Source: Polytrichum commune (Eukaryota; Streptophyta; Polytrichopsida; Polytrichales; Polytrichaceae). Taken from it: a DNA stretch of 64,000 nucleotides. Below are positions 11,239 through 22,479 of this stretch, piece by piece. The notes beneath the pieces were generated by a model. The model was not told the DNA's origin. It did not search any database and saw only the letters and a list, made by a program, of their open reading frames with translations. Numbering within the stretch: position 1 is the stretch's first letter; each line of letters opens with the position of its first letter. The stretch is taken from contig OX485804.1 of assembly GCA_950295325.1 (NCBI GenBank), positions 49,402,429 through 49,466,428 on the forward strand. The letters run 5' to 3'. Both the position numbers and the translations under genes were made by a program.

Positions 11239-13384
11239 CAAAACAAGAGTTGAACGCTAAATAATGGTATGTATCCAACATAAAAGTCTTGACATTGTAT
11301 GCAACCCGGAGGTTAGTTTTGAAGTTGATTTGACACTAGAATTAGTTTCAAAGACCCCAAACTACTCTAGTCAATGTCATTTGAGATGAATCGACAACAA
11401 ACCTATACATTTTAAAGATTATTTTTGCAAACATGCACTTGTAAATATGCATAACATTATTCAACTGCATGGTTGTGCTTCATTCTATATTTAGCATCCG
11501 ACATGGGCCTCCACATCTTGACTTCAGAAATGTAGAAAATAGGAAGAAATTAACACTAGTACAAATAATGACTAGTGTTGATATAATATTAAGAATATTA
11601 TGGATAATGTCGGTATTTTCATTAATGGTGATGCTAAGAATAGTATTCTTAGTGAATAATACCAAGATGAACAATGATTCATGTGAATAATGCCGGAAGG
11701 AAAACTCCACCCATATTTCCAAATGTCAACCTAAATGTATGAATAGTAAAACAAAAAATTTTACCTTTGTTTTGGGGGCCCATACAATATAATTGATCTA
11801 TTCTAAGGTCATGGAACCAACCCACATGGCTGAATAATGTTTTGTGGGACAATGCACATACTCCAATCACAAGGTGGCCAACCAATTGTGGTTTGTACAC
11901 ATTGGCCTTAGAATTGGGGAGGTGCTCAACTATTGACTCGTTCCCATCTGGTGGATCACACAAGCATTTCACACATTTTCTACATGAGTTCAATTGGTCC
12001 AAGGTCTTCTATTGGAGGGTGAAACATGATGTTTTCATATGCACCCCTTCCTTAAAATGTTATGATCTGAGAATCCAAATAGCATTTCATGCCCATTCCT
12101 CCCCTAACAAGTTCATCTCCCATGTTTCAAGATCCTAGAATTATATCCCACTTTGACCTCAAAACTTGTTCATTAATATTCCACAACCAACATTGAGTGA
12201 AATGCACTCAAAAACATCCCTTCCTAGGCTTGGAAAGTTAAGGGTTAAGTGGACATGCTTTAAATGCATACTTGTCTCTGCACCCACTTCTTAGGATATG
12301 AAACACACAAGCAATGCAAGATGACTAGCAAATCCAAATCATAGCCATTTACCTCATAACTTTTGGACCTCATATGCGTTTCTTATTCATTATCAAAATG
12401 AAGATTCTTGGGCTCATTAAATGGTCATGTAGGTCCTCCAATCATGTTAACTAATGAGCCTAGAATGGTCACCATGTTTTTTGACACATAGTCCAATCTA
12501 TTTTTTAATCTTTCTTTAAGTGCCAGTTCATAGACCACGTTATCATTGTGTTCCACTTAGGCACATCTATCTTCCTTTTCTTGGGCCATGAGCTTTCTGA
12601 GCACATCGTTCATCTTCAAGAGCAAATGGTGAAGTCGCCTGAGATGCTTGAGCGTTTCTTGCTTGCTGCTCTTGGTAGAGCTTGAGTCTTCATTGGAGTG
12701 CTAATGAAATGTGGAAAACATGTGAGCTTCAATTGAACAATGAACAAAATGATCATGACCATGCCTGCAAGTTTCAGAAGGCCTTGATGTTGGAGGCTCA
12801 AGAAATTGTGGGGTATCAGCCCCAAAAATGGAGACTACAGTCTATTGAGAAGCCTATTAGTGTAGCAAATGGCCTTTGGCCTGTTGACACCGTAGGACGG
12901 CCTTAAAGAATGCAATAAATGCTGAGTAAGGAATTGTGCCCTGCAACAAAGGGCCTAGATTACAAATGCTAATAAAAAAGTTCACCTGCTTGTTTGTGTA
13001 TGATTCTCAGAAAAGCATTCCGATCGGGTTCACTCTTGCCCAATTCAGGTATGCTGTTCTGATTGACAGGAGTCTTCGCCGAGACCTTTGGAATGGCTCA
13101 TCGACGTCGGCTTAAAGAATGTCCTGGCTTTGCCTCAACCTTTACCTCTGGGTCAAGGGGAAAAAGGTATTCGTAATTGGGCGCCTGCTGAGTAGTACAA
13201 CTGGGTTCTATAAGGTACACTTGAAAACTAGAAATTTATTTCAAGCAACTAGGTGGGGACTGTGGTCTCTCTCACATCCACCTCAATCATATCTTCTGCC
13301 ACAACAAAAAGGAAAATAATAATTAGTGCAAAATAGCAGACCCAGTCCATCAACAAGCCAGAATCCAAGAATATGTTAAAACTC

Positions 13385-13424
13385 AACAGCCTGTCAAATT
13401 CCTCAATCCCATTGACAGGCTGTT
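13385..13424. repeat. Perfect 13-bp hairpin
   Basis: AACAGCCTGTCAA (13,385-13,397) and TTGACAGGCTGTT (13,412-13,424) are exact reverse complements around a 14-base loop. A second inverted pair, GCACATCAG and CTGATGTGC, lies about 100 bases on (about 13,519-13,553). Neither has an obvious terminator U-tract or known family. Confidence 0.8.
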
Positions 13425-14437
13425 GTCAAAAAATTGTCAAATCTGAGTCCTACTTATTGGCTCTACTCCATGGTTTGTACGTGGGGTGAATTACAGAAAG
13501 AAAATTGAGTCTCATTAGGCACATCAGTTTCAATCATCTTGCGCTGATGTGCTTTACCTTGAAACTCAAAGTAATCTGCTGGAATTAGTGAGATTCTCAC
13601 AAAGTGAGGTGCATTACCTGTACACAAAGTTGAGGTGAAATGAAGAAGCTGAGAGCTTGTCAGTAGAATTGAAAGGGACCTGTGGGGGCCTTCTCATCCA
13701 CTGATGCTAAATTGTGAGTCCCAAGCCGAGACTGGAAGCTATTGGGAACTGCAAGCCTGGGCCTTTCATTCGATGATGTCAAGCATCTGCTGAGAAACCC
13801 TTTTTTAGGCATCGACTGCAGCAAATTGCAAAGCAAAAATATCACCCATCAGAAAACCTCAAGAAAATTCTAATAAGATGCCACAGCTTTGCACGTCTTC
13901 AAAAGCAGAGATAATAGAGTTATCCTCCAACTCAACATGACTTTTAGTCAGGAGTTGGTTATGTTGCATACAACACCTTCCATGTTCGGTAAGTTCGTGG
14001 CGCATGCTAGGAGGTAGTGTGGAGGCTTGACAGGAGAACATTCTAGATCAGTTCATTGAGGGTCAGAAGCATCAGGTTGGCATGCCAAGAGGTGCCTAAA
14101 ATGAGGTCGGCCCCTCAATGATCTGAAATAAGTTGCTCTTCCTTTAAATTTAAACACCTACTCTAAGCACGCAACACAAGTGGAAAGCAACTATTGATGT
14201 TTTATGCAAACCAACCAATGAAATATCATAGGCAACCCACTCCTGATGACAAGTCCCATGGAGTTGAAGGATAAACTCTGATCTACATATGGTGGCGGAT
14301 GGACAACTAAAATAATGTCAAGACAAAAGATGCTCCCCAAATCTGCACATGGGATGTTTCATTTGCAAGGAACAACAGCAAGCTGTTAGGTGAAGAAAGA
14401 AGAAAACCATCAGCACATCATCCAGTTCGGTGTCATT

Positions 14438-17331
14438 TCATGCAGTAGAATGAGACGTATACGAGATGTATACCAGGCATTTGCACTGCGAGAAACACCC
14501 ATATTTGGAGCCAGGTTTCTTCTTGTGGCCCAACTTAGTAGCATCCTTTACGAGCCTGATCAAGACTTCGGGGGTGCGAGCACTCTGTCGTTGGATTCGT
14601 GGCCCTGTCTCGAGGTCAACGTCGAATCTTCCCGAGTGGCTGATTTCTATGTACCCGCTAAACACACGGCTGGAGCATCCCAGCTCCACAATTTCCACAC
14701 CTTGGCCTTTGATGTAATGGAAGCTTTTGGTGGGAATCCACTCCTGCTCCAATTGCAGTGTACCACCTTCGAGCGAGTAGGTGAGGGACTGCTCATCACT
14801 ACAGCTCCCCCCGCCTTCGGAGTGCCCGGAGTCAGATGGGTACTCATGGATGTGGTCAAACTGGGGAGAGGGCGTTGACGTGAATTGTTGCACGATGGGG
14901 CCGACAGCTTTAGGAATGCCGCGGCCTGCGCTTCGCTTTGAGACTTCCACGGAGTTGCGCTCGCCGAAGACAAAGGAGGACGCAATAGGCGAAAAAGGGA
15001 AGTCCTCTTCGTCCAGCACTGTGTCTGCCGCCTGCTGGAAAACAAATTAATTACCACCAGAAAAACCAACAAAAGAAGGATTTGGAGTGTTTTCATCAAG
15101 GAAAAGGGGTCACCTTTCCTTAAATCCTCACAACAACACATCCTAGGCGTAACAGGAATCTGTGGCACAGAGTTTAGGGCTAAAATGGCCCTAACTGCAA
15201 GGTTCAACTTGTGAACCCAATCCCCAATCATTCCCAGGTCCATTTGACGCTCCAATTGACAGCTACGAACTAGGTGTACAACACAAGCAACTAGGAATTG
15301 GGTGCCTATTACATCCGATGGCAGGACAACACATGTCCACTACCGGACGTTGGTGGTCATGCCATGGTAGAGTCAACAATTACAGGTGATAATGTGCCTC
15401 CTCATATCCAATTAGAAGACACATCAACAAAATCACTTGGCCTGTCCATGACGGAAGCTCAAATGCATGGAATAATATAAACACAAATCATTTTCTAGAT
15501 TTTGTGATGAATTCTGTGAAGACACAACAACGCAATCATTGAAGTTGAGAAAAAAAACCATTAAAGCACCACCCTCTGGGATCCTCGTGCATCTAATGGA
15601 CTTCATCAACATGTCGTGAAGGAATACCTGATCTTCTGGTCTGTCATAAGGCTCAAATCCGAGCTCATCAGTGCTACTCAGAGACCTGGAAGAGTCTCCT
15701 CGAATCTCCCACTTCTGCTTCCCATTTGTCTCCCCACTTCTGTTATATGTCAGAACCGTGGAGGTGATCGCCGGCCCAGCAGTAAACTGGTCTCGCACGA
15801 GATTGGGTGGCGACCCATTAGAAGCTCGACGTTCCGGCTTGCCACGTTGATGTTGTCCGCGCGCTACTGCTCCTGTGGTGCAGAGGATGAGCTTGGGGCC
15901 CTTGGAGCTGGCGCCCAGGCTCAGGTTCCAGGAGCTGCTACTCGACGACCACCTCTCAAAAGTTCGTGTGGGATCTGAGTTTGTCGATTTGGGGTGCCGG
16001 TGGCCTGGTCTTGTGGATGTCGTTGTCGAGTATTGCACGATCGGCCAGTCGTTGTGCAGATGTGGCAATATCGGAACCTGTTCGAGTAATAATGGCGCGG
16101 CAGTGTTGGGTTGCTCAACAATGATGTCGTCTTCGTCAGTCGTGATTTCGTCGACCGTCGCGATGGCAGTGAGCGAGAGCAGACAAGGCGAAGGACATCG
16201 TCCCGCAGCTAGCGGGGAGTTAGATTCACCATAAAGGAACGTGGTGAGGGTTCTGTGTCGCGATGGGTACAACCTCTCAGAAGCTGAAGAAACCGAGGAT
16301 TCGGAGTCGACATCCTGGTGATCGAGAGTGCTAGTCGGCGACACAGACTCCTCATAACAATAATCCGAATTGTAGTGACCAAACTGCCGATCCAATGTCT
16401 CTGTCGAGCTCTTCTCGAGCCTTCTGGACCTCGATGTGAACATTGAGACATGACCTGCCGATTCTGCTGTGGGCGTCGTAGCTGCAGGGGTAGTCGTCAC
16501 GGTTGCTCTTGATTGCCCTACCAACTTCTTAAAGAGCTTCTCGGTCAGATTCTCGTGGTGGGGGACGACATCAGGGCCAAGGTCCAATTGCCCCGAGTAC
16601 AGAGCTCCAGCGCTACTTCCCGGCCCAATGCTGAATTGTCCGGAGAAAAGGGTCCCACTCACCGGCCGGCTACCAAATTGGCCGGGATAAGGATAGAGGA
16701 TGCCGCTCACCGGCCGGCTTCCGGGAGGGGGAGTGAGTGGCGCCTGCACCCTCGGCTCCGAGGCCCACGCATTAATCCCTTCAAGAGGAATGCCTGGCTC
16801 GAGCTCCCACTTAAAGGGGATCGCACCTCCCGACCGATACGTCGGCACCGCCGGATTACTCGAGTAGTTCAAGGTGTTGCTGCTCGCATTGCTCACCTGC
16901 CTGCTGAAAAACATCTCCGTCTCGTCGTCGAGGATGTGCACACCCATCAGGCTGGCGCGGAGGTTAAGGTTCATCACGCGCGAGCTCAAGCCACCCCCAC
17001 TGTCTGCTTCGTTGTCGTCATCGTTGTCACTGGAGCTCGTATCCGAATTCGACCCCACTTCTGATGCTGTTGTGTGTTCCACGATCTCCGACTTGGGCGC
17101 TCGTTGGGAGGTTGTAATCGACTCGCGAATCATCGAATCGTCGACATCTCTTCGTGACGCATTGCGAGAGAGTATAATCGACTCGAAGAGTTTCTCCGCA
17201 GGACCCTTTGGTCGGCCCGGCTGCTCCTCCCATGTGAAGGGGATTGCACCGGGATTGCCCACAATATCGGAGCAGTCCGAAAAATCAGAGGAGATTGAAT
17301 CCCGGTAGGGGTCAACGCCCATCATCATCAT
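14438..17331 (-). CDS. DUF688-type plant protein, two coding exons, about 766 residues
   Basis: The coding exons are 15,628-17,331 and 14,438-15,034, joined at CAG|GTATTC and TTTTCCAG|CAG in phase 0. The acceptor is a NAGNAG pair, so one Gln is optional. The start is MMMMGVDPYRDS at 17,331: the frame is open further back, but it meets an in-frame stop upstream in genomic DNA and also in the one candidate spliced leader. Two copies of the plant DUF688 signature are visible, AIPFTWEEQPGRPK (residues 29-42) and AIPFKWELEPGIP (170-182). Between them is an acidic, Ser-rich linker (about 90-115). Residues 205-253 hold short repeats (SRPVSG, LYSGQ, FSGQF). The rest is low-complexity, rich in Ser and Thr, with a basic C-terminus (LGHKKKPGSKYG). 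There is no signal peptide or membrane segment. The role of DUF688 proteins is not established, so no function is given. Family call good, exact ends moderate. Confidence 0.7.
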
Positions 17332-18005
17332 CCTTGCCAAGGTCCGCAAGCCCTTACGAACCTTGGAGCAGAATTCCGAGGGAAGAAGACTTTCTGGTGC
17401 TGCGGGATCCTCCAGCTTTCTCAACCTGCAAATTCTTCTTCAATGGAAAATTGTAGCATCTCTGAGGAACTTGGAGCATCTTCTCAGCTGAGAGTCATCA
17501 AGATTGACATGGGCAGCGACGGCTGACCAGGTGCGCTGAAGACATCATCAAATAAATTGGAACCAAGTACCTGCAGTGTCAATTGAATTGCAGTGTACAA
17601 GTGAATTGAAATTGTCATTCAGTATCGCAGTCTTCCAGAGACAGGGTACATTGACAATACCAAGTGACAGAGCAGGAAATTAATGGTGACTGTCAATGAA
17701 GTCAATGAAGGCCAACCTCTCAACCCTACGGCTTCCCGTGGAGCTGAACTTGCATGAGTAGTACCAATTCTCAGAATTTTTCCTCGAGTAGGAACATTTA
17801 AAACATAACTTGAGCATTACAAGTATCAAAACCCAGAAATGGAATTTATTAGATGTACTGGAGCTTCTAGAATGAGTGAAGATGATTGATTCCATGGCCT
17901 TTGACTGAAGCACATCAACATAGAGAGGTTGTAAAAATGAGTAGGGTATAGACACAAACCTTTAATTTCAAGAATGAAGACTTCACCACATTAGGGTTCC
18001 CAGGC

Positions 18006-18090
18006 ATAGAGTGAGTGGCCAACACTAAGTAACCATTGATTGAGATAAGGGCCAGTGCTCATTGCAGGTTCGCTTGCTGCAGGCTCGCGA
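18006..18090 (+). repeat. Short dispersed repeat (partner at 10,983-11,075)
   Basis: GTGGCCAACACTAAGTAACC, then ATTGATTGAG and AAGGGCCAGTGCTCATTGCA, matches the copy on the other side of the DUF688-type gene in the same orientation. Confidence 0.7.
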
Positions 18091-20303
18091 TGTAGGTTGT
18101 GCACCTGATTTGAGATGGGCAACCCATAAGCTCAGAATATTGAACTCACCATGTTTTGAAAACTATCTACAAATTGAGGTTATTGAGCCTCGTTAGCAAA
18201 AGGAGGATCTCACAGGATTTCCATCATGGTGCCTTAGCACAGTGAGAATTAACTTTGTCAACACAAAAAGCCTCACTGTTCTCGAGTTATCAACGCACCT
18301 TTCTGAGCAGGTAGTTGAAAAAGATGGCTCCGTCTCTGCAGACCCTTGACCTCTCACAGAAACCAGATTTCTCCTGAAACAACAACTTTTGAAGCCTGAG
18401 CAGGCGATTGATGTTATTGCTTCTAATTTTCTGGTACAAGGCAACCGACCAAGATCACAGAGACTCAGATATGTTGATTTCATCAGAGTTGACCATCCGG
18501 AGAAGGATAATCCCAACGTCCCACAGTGATGCTCCTCTATCCCATTGCACCCACAAACATTATTTGCAAGCAAAAACAGAATGACCATATCATTCCTTTT
18601 CTCAAAAATATTCTTGGAGTGAAAGAATCAAGGGATAGCAATGCCTATATGGTGGAGGGCTTCCTTTGCAGCGCCGTATATGTGATTGAACTTCTATGAC
18701 ATAAAAGGTGACAGCAGATGCATCTCAGCAATCTCGGCGTAGGGAATTAGAGTACCAGAAAGAAAGAAAACAGCTTCAACAACAGAAAGGAGGGAAACAT
18801 CTTCTTAAGGTCTCCTACGACATCAATTCTGCGGAGATGGAGCCTGACACCGGAGAAGAGAATGCCAAACACTTATGTTGAAATATACTCCGTTTACTGT
18901 CTCAAGCTCCTATGCCGAAGCGGGAGACGTGGGTTATGACCTTGCCACCTCCTGAGATCGGCTGCCTACGACTAAACCAAAGAAACATAAAATCTTGACA
19001 TTGGCTCTGTTCAGAATCTCGGGTGCGGAGGAATTAGCCACTCTCGGAACCTTTTGTGAACGGGAGCTTGAAGAATCCGAACTTCTTCAAAGCAACCTCT
19101 CCAAGAAGGGAAGATCTCTTTAGGATTAGACATTGCGTCATCTTCAGACAAACAGAAAGTAAGAACGAAGCCCTTTTATACGCAACGCATGTCATTACAC
19201 TGTCCCTAGAATTTAGTTGAATAGAACTGGTTGAATTTTCAGGGGATTGATCCCGAAATGGTATGCAGGACTAAATTACGCAGCCAGCTTCCTCATCACT
19301 CAAGAAAGCAGGTGCTCGATTCGAACTGCTTCCAGAAAGAAAAGAAAAGAAAAGAAAAACTTTGTAACAAGATGTAGATCATCAGCATTGGGACGCAAAG
19401 AAATACCTCGGGGAGAATTTTAAGTCGCTGCGAACGGGTCGCTACCAAAATGCCTGCCAGCTTGGTCCTGGAGCAAAGGAATCCGCCTCCAGCGACAAGT
19501 AGAAATTAGTCTCTCTGCTACATCTTCCTGTTACACCTGCTCAAAGCGTCAACACCAACAACTCCTCTCAAGCTGCATGACCAACTACACATATATCCCA
19601 CTCGTGAAGGACCAGATACTCCAAGCTGCATCTAGCTACATTGCCATCCACCAGAACAGAAAATATAACAAGATTGGGCCGCAATGCAGCTCAATGGATA
19701 TGCATTAAGTACCCTTTGACACCCTTCCTGTAACACACTGACTAAAGAAAAAGCGGAGATTCAGCAAACTGTGAATCCTGGCATCAAGAGAACACATGTT
19801 GTGGAACCAAAGCAACGACGAACCCACTACTGGGCGATCAACCACTCCAGCTCGAAGATCGAACCAAACATAGAGAGATCGATCGCGCGATCACAAGTCG
19901 AGTAAGTACCATCCACGTTGACTCAGATGCAAAACCATTACCCTCAGATGGAACTTAGCATCCACTGACTAGTGGATGCTGCCGCAGCATCCAACGCGAA
20001 GACGGTACTCCTGAACCCCGATGGGGAAACAGGTGACCTGCACCTCGTGTAGTGACAGCCGGTTTGATGGTGGAAGAAGGGAGGAAGGGAATCTGTCTGA
20101 TTGTAATCGTCACGTTAGTTCGTGCAGCAATTGGGGCATTTGCAACAGGCAGCCGGGTACAGGCGGAGGTGAAAACTGGGTGCACGATGCACGCAACGTG
20201 CGAGGTTAGGGAATTAGGCATGCCATGTCGTCTGCTCGAGCTCCGGCTACCTGTCTGTCTGTGTCGGGAGGGGAACGAAACGAAACGAAAGCGAAGGGAA
20301 CGA

Positions 20304-20333
20304 AGGCAGGCAGGCAGGCAGGCAGGCAGGCAG
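20304..20333 (+). repeat. (AGGC)7 microsatellite
   Basis: Seven tandem AGGC units lie in the GC-rich region upstream of the TATA array. On the minus strand they read as Cys-Leu-Pro-Ala repeats in an otherwise unconvincing frame. Confidence 0.9.
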
Positions 20334-20455
20334 ACGAGATGGAGGGAGGGAAGTTTAGCCGCCTCCGCCATCGCCGCTGCTCCTGCTGCAACGCATCACT
20401 CCTTATTCACTCCTTCACTCGGCGCCGCCTTCACTAACTTCCACCACTCACCAGC

Positions 20456-22300
20456 TTTCCCTTGCCTATATAAAGCCCCCGGCCTCTAACATTACCTACC
20501 TACATACCCAATTATTCCAATTGGGTGCCACCACGCTCCTTGGTCGCCCTTTATTTTATTGCCTCCCTCTATTTTCATATGGTCAACCATATCTTGCACC
20601 CTTGATCACTTCACCTCTCGCTTATGATATCATTGTTTTCTTTAAGAATTTTAAACGTGAAATAACCACATCATCATTATTATTATCTTACTCTAAATAC
20701 TACGTAGTTCTTAATATCATAACCATCACCAACTTTCCCTTGCATGTATAAAAGCTCCTGAGCTTATCTACCTACTGTACATACCCAGTTTTTGCCATTT
20801 GAGTGCCATCATGTTCCTTGTTTGCCCTTTTGTTTTATTGCCTCCCTCTATTTTCATATGGTCAACCATATCTTGCACCCTCAATCACTTCACCTCTTGC
20901 TTATGATAACATTGTTTTCTTATGAATTTTAGACGTGAATTAACCACATCATTATTATTATTATTATCTACTCTAAATAATACATATTTCTTAATATCAT
21001 AACCATCACCAACTTTTCCTTGCATGTATAAATGCTCCCGAGCTTTAGCATTATCTACCTATTGTACATACCCAGTTACTTTCCATTTGGGTGCCATCAT
21101 GTTCCTTGTTTGCCCTTTTGTTTTATTGCGTCCCTCTATTTTCATATGGTCAACCATATCTTGCACCCTTGATCACTTCACCTCTCGCTTATGATGATAT
21201 TGTTTTCTTTATGAATTTTAGAAGTGAATTAACCGCGTCATTATTATTATTATCTTACTCTAAATAATACGTAATTCTTAATATCATAACCATCATCATT
21301 TTTCCCTTGCATGTATAAAAGCTCCCGAGCTCTAGCATTATCTACCTACATACCCAGTTTTTTTCCATTTGGGTGCCATCAGGTTCCTTGTTTGCCCTTT
21401 ATTTTGTTGCCTCGCTCCATTTTCATATGGTCAACCACATCTTGCACCCTCGATCACTTCACCTCTCCCTTATGATAACATTGTTTTCTTTATGAATTTT
21501 AGACGTGAATTAACCAAATCATTATAACATAATTCCAAATATCACATATTTCTTATTATCATAAGTAAATTTCCATAGCCATTACCAATTTTCCTTGCTC
21601 ATATAAAGCCCCAAATGTCTAACATTACATACCAAGCAACTTGAATGCCTCAATCTATTTCCACATGGTGAACCATATATTGCACCCTCAGTCATTTCAC
21701 CATTGTTTGTAATTTTCCTCTTTGAGAAATTTCAAAATAAAATAATTATATTATTGGCACACTCGTGGTATTTCAAGTGTTTTTTAATAATAGAATGAAA
21801 ACATAATAATTGTAGAGCATGATTAGTAAAGTAAATCCTATATAAAGTCATATGAGTGTATCATATTATATCCTTGTTTTCTTTAAAAGTAAACTAACCA
21901 TGTCATTGGCTTATCTTTGAAATTTTATTTTCTTTTAATAATAGGGTAAAGCATGATAATTATAGAATTTGAGATAGTAATTTAAAACATGCCCCTTGAG
22001 TCTAAAGTTACATACTTGTTTATATCAATTTGTTGCTCATGCTACTCCAATTCAACCAAAACTTATTACTTCCTTAGTCAATTTTTATACATGATCAATG
22101 GTATCTTGCACTCTCCATTTCAACTTTCAATTTAAATTTGATCCTTCATTATTTCTAGAAGTGAACTAACCATATCATTACCTTATTATAATATTACAAA
22201 TTTATCAAATGTTTTCGAATATGAAGAAAATTTCAAAGTATGTATAAAGCCTATATAAAGCCACCTAAATCTAACATTACATGTCCATTTATTTTAATTG
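20456..22300 (+). repeat. Tandem array of ~280-bp units, most with a TATA box
   Basis: Units begin CCCTTGC(C/ATG)TATAAA and continue with the words TAACATTAC or TAGCATTATC, TACATACCCA, TTGGGTGCCA, CCTCCCTCTATTTTCATATG, GTCAACCATATCTTGCACCC and GATCACTTCACCTC. TATA boxes are at about 20,467, 20,747, 21,027, 21,314, 21,602, 21,841 and 22,254. A unit near 21,985 seems to have lost its box. Spacing is 280, 280, 287 and 288 bases, then irregular. Units nearest the GC-rich region are most alike; later ones drift and become AT-rich. All boxes point to the plus strand, away from the DUF688-type gene and towards the LINE copy at 22,480. The array could be amplified promoter DNA, monomers of an element's 5' end, or a plain satellite. 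Confidence 0.85.
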
Positions 22301-22479
22301 GGTGTTCACGCCCCAACTAAACTTTATCACATGCAACTATTTCTATATGGTCAACTATATCTTACACCTTTGATTTTCATCCACTTGACTATTATTTTTT
22401 AAATAAGATAAAAATCCTCTACAGTTTTTTTAAAGAAAATTAACCATGCCATGTCTTATTCTTTAAAAGGCATACATGA

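Larger units (their letters stand above)
10411..14437. other. Gene-free spacer and 3' flank of the DUF688-type gene
   Basis: No gene is supported. A 145-codon frame at 10,479-10,916 (plus) is not recognisable and lies in repeat-rich DNA. The segment 12,600-12,910 is less AT-rich and slightly protein-like (ACKFQKALMLEAQE on the plus strand), but I cannot name it. The last few hundred bases before 14,438 are probably the 3' UTR of the DUF688-type gene. Smaller repeats inside are listed separately. Confidence 0.4.
17332..20455 (-). promoter_or_regulatory. 5' leader, candidate UTR intron and promoter region of the DUF688-type gene
   Basis: A likely leader intron runs from donor CTGCAG|GTACTT (17,570) to acceptor TTTGCAG (17,426), 145 bases. 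17,600-19,950 is unique, moderate-GC sequence without a convincing coding frame (the frame at 18,193-18,588 is not recognised). A short repeat shared with 10,983-11,075 lies at 18,006-18,090. 19,955-20,455 is GC-rich and ends where the TATA-bearing tandem array begins. It may be the upstream promoter, but the transcription start is not fixed by sequence alone. Confidence 0.4.

Noticed and set aside
14647-15255. 202-codon minus-strand frame overlapping the second DUF688 exon
   Set aside because: It is an out-of-frame shadow that runs through the intron acceptor. The joined frame of the gene model explains the sequence.
18193-18588. 131-codon minus-strand frame upstream of the DUF688-type gene
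   Set aside because: No recognisable domain, Cys-rich chance-like composition, and no splice signal that links it to the gene in frame.
19955-20489. Open frames of 138 and 145 codons on opposite strands, with Cys-Leu-Pro-Ala repeats
   Set aside because: The repeats come from the (AGGC)n tract and the frames mirror each other on the two strands, so chance in GC-rich DNA is the better reading.
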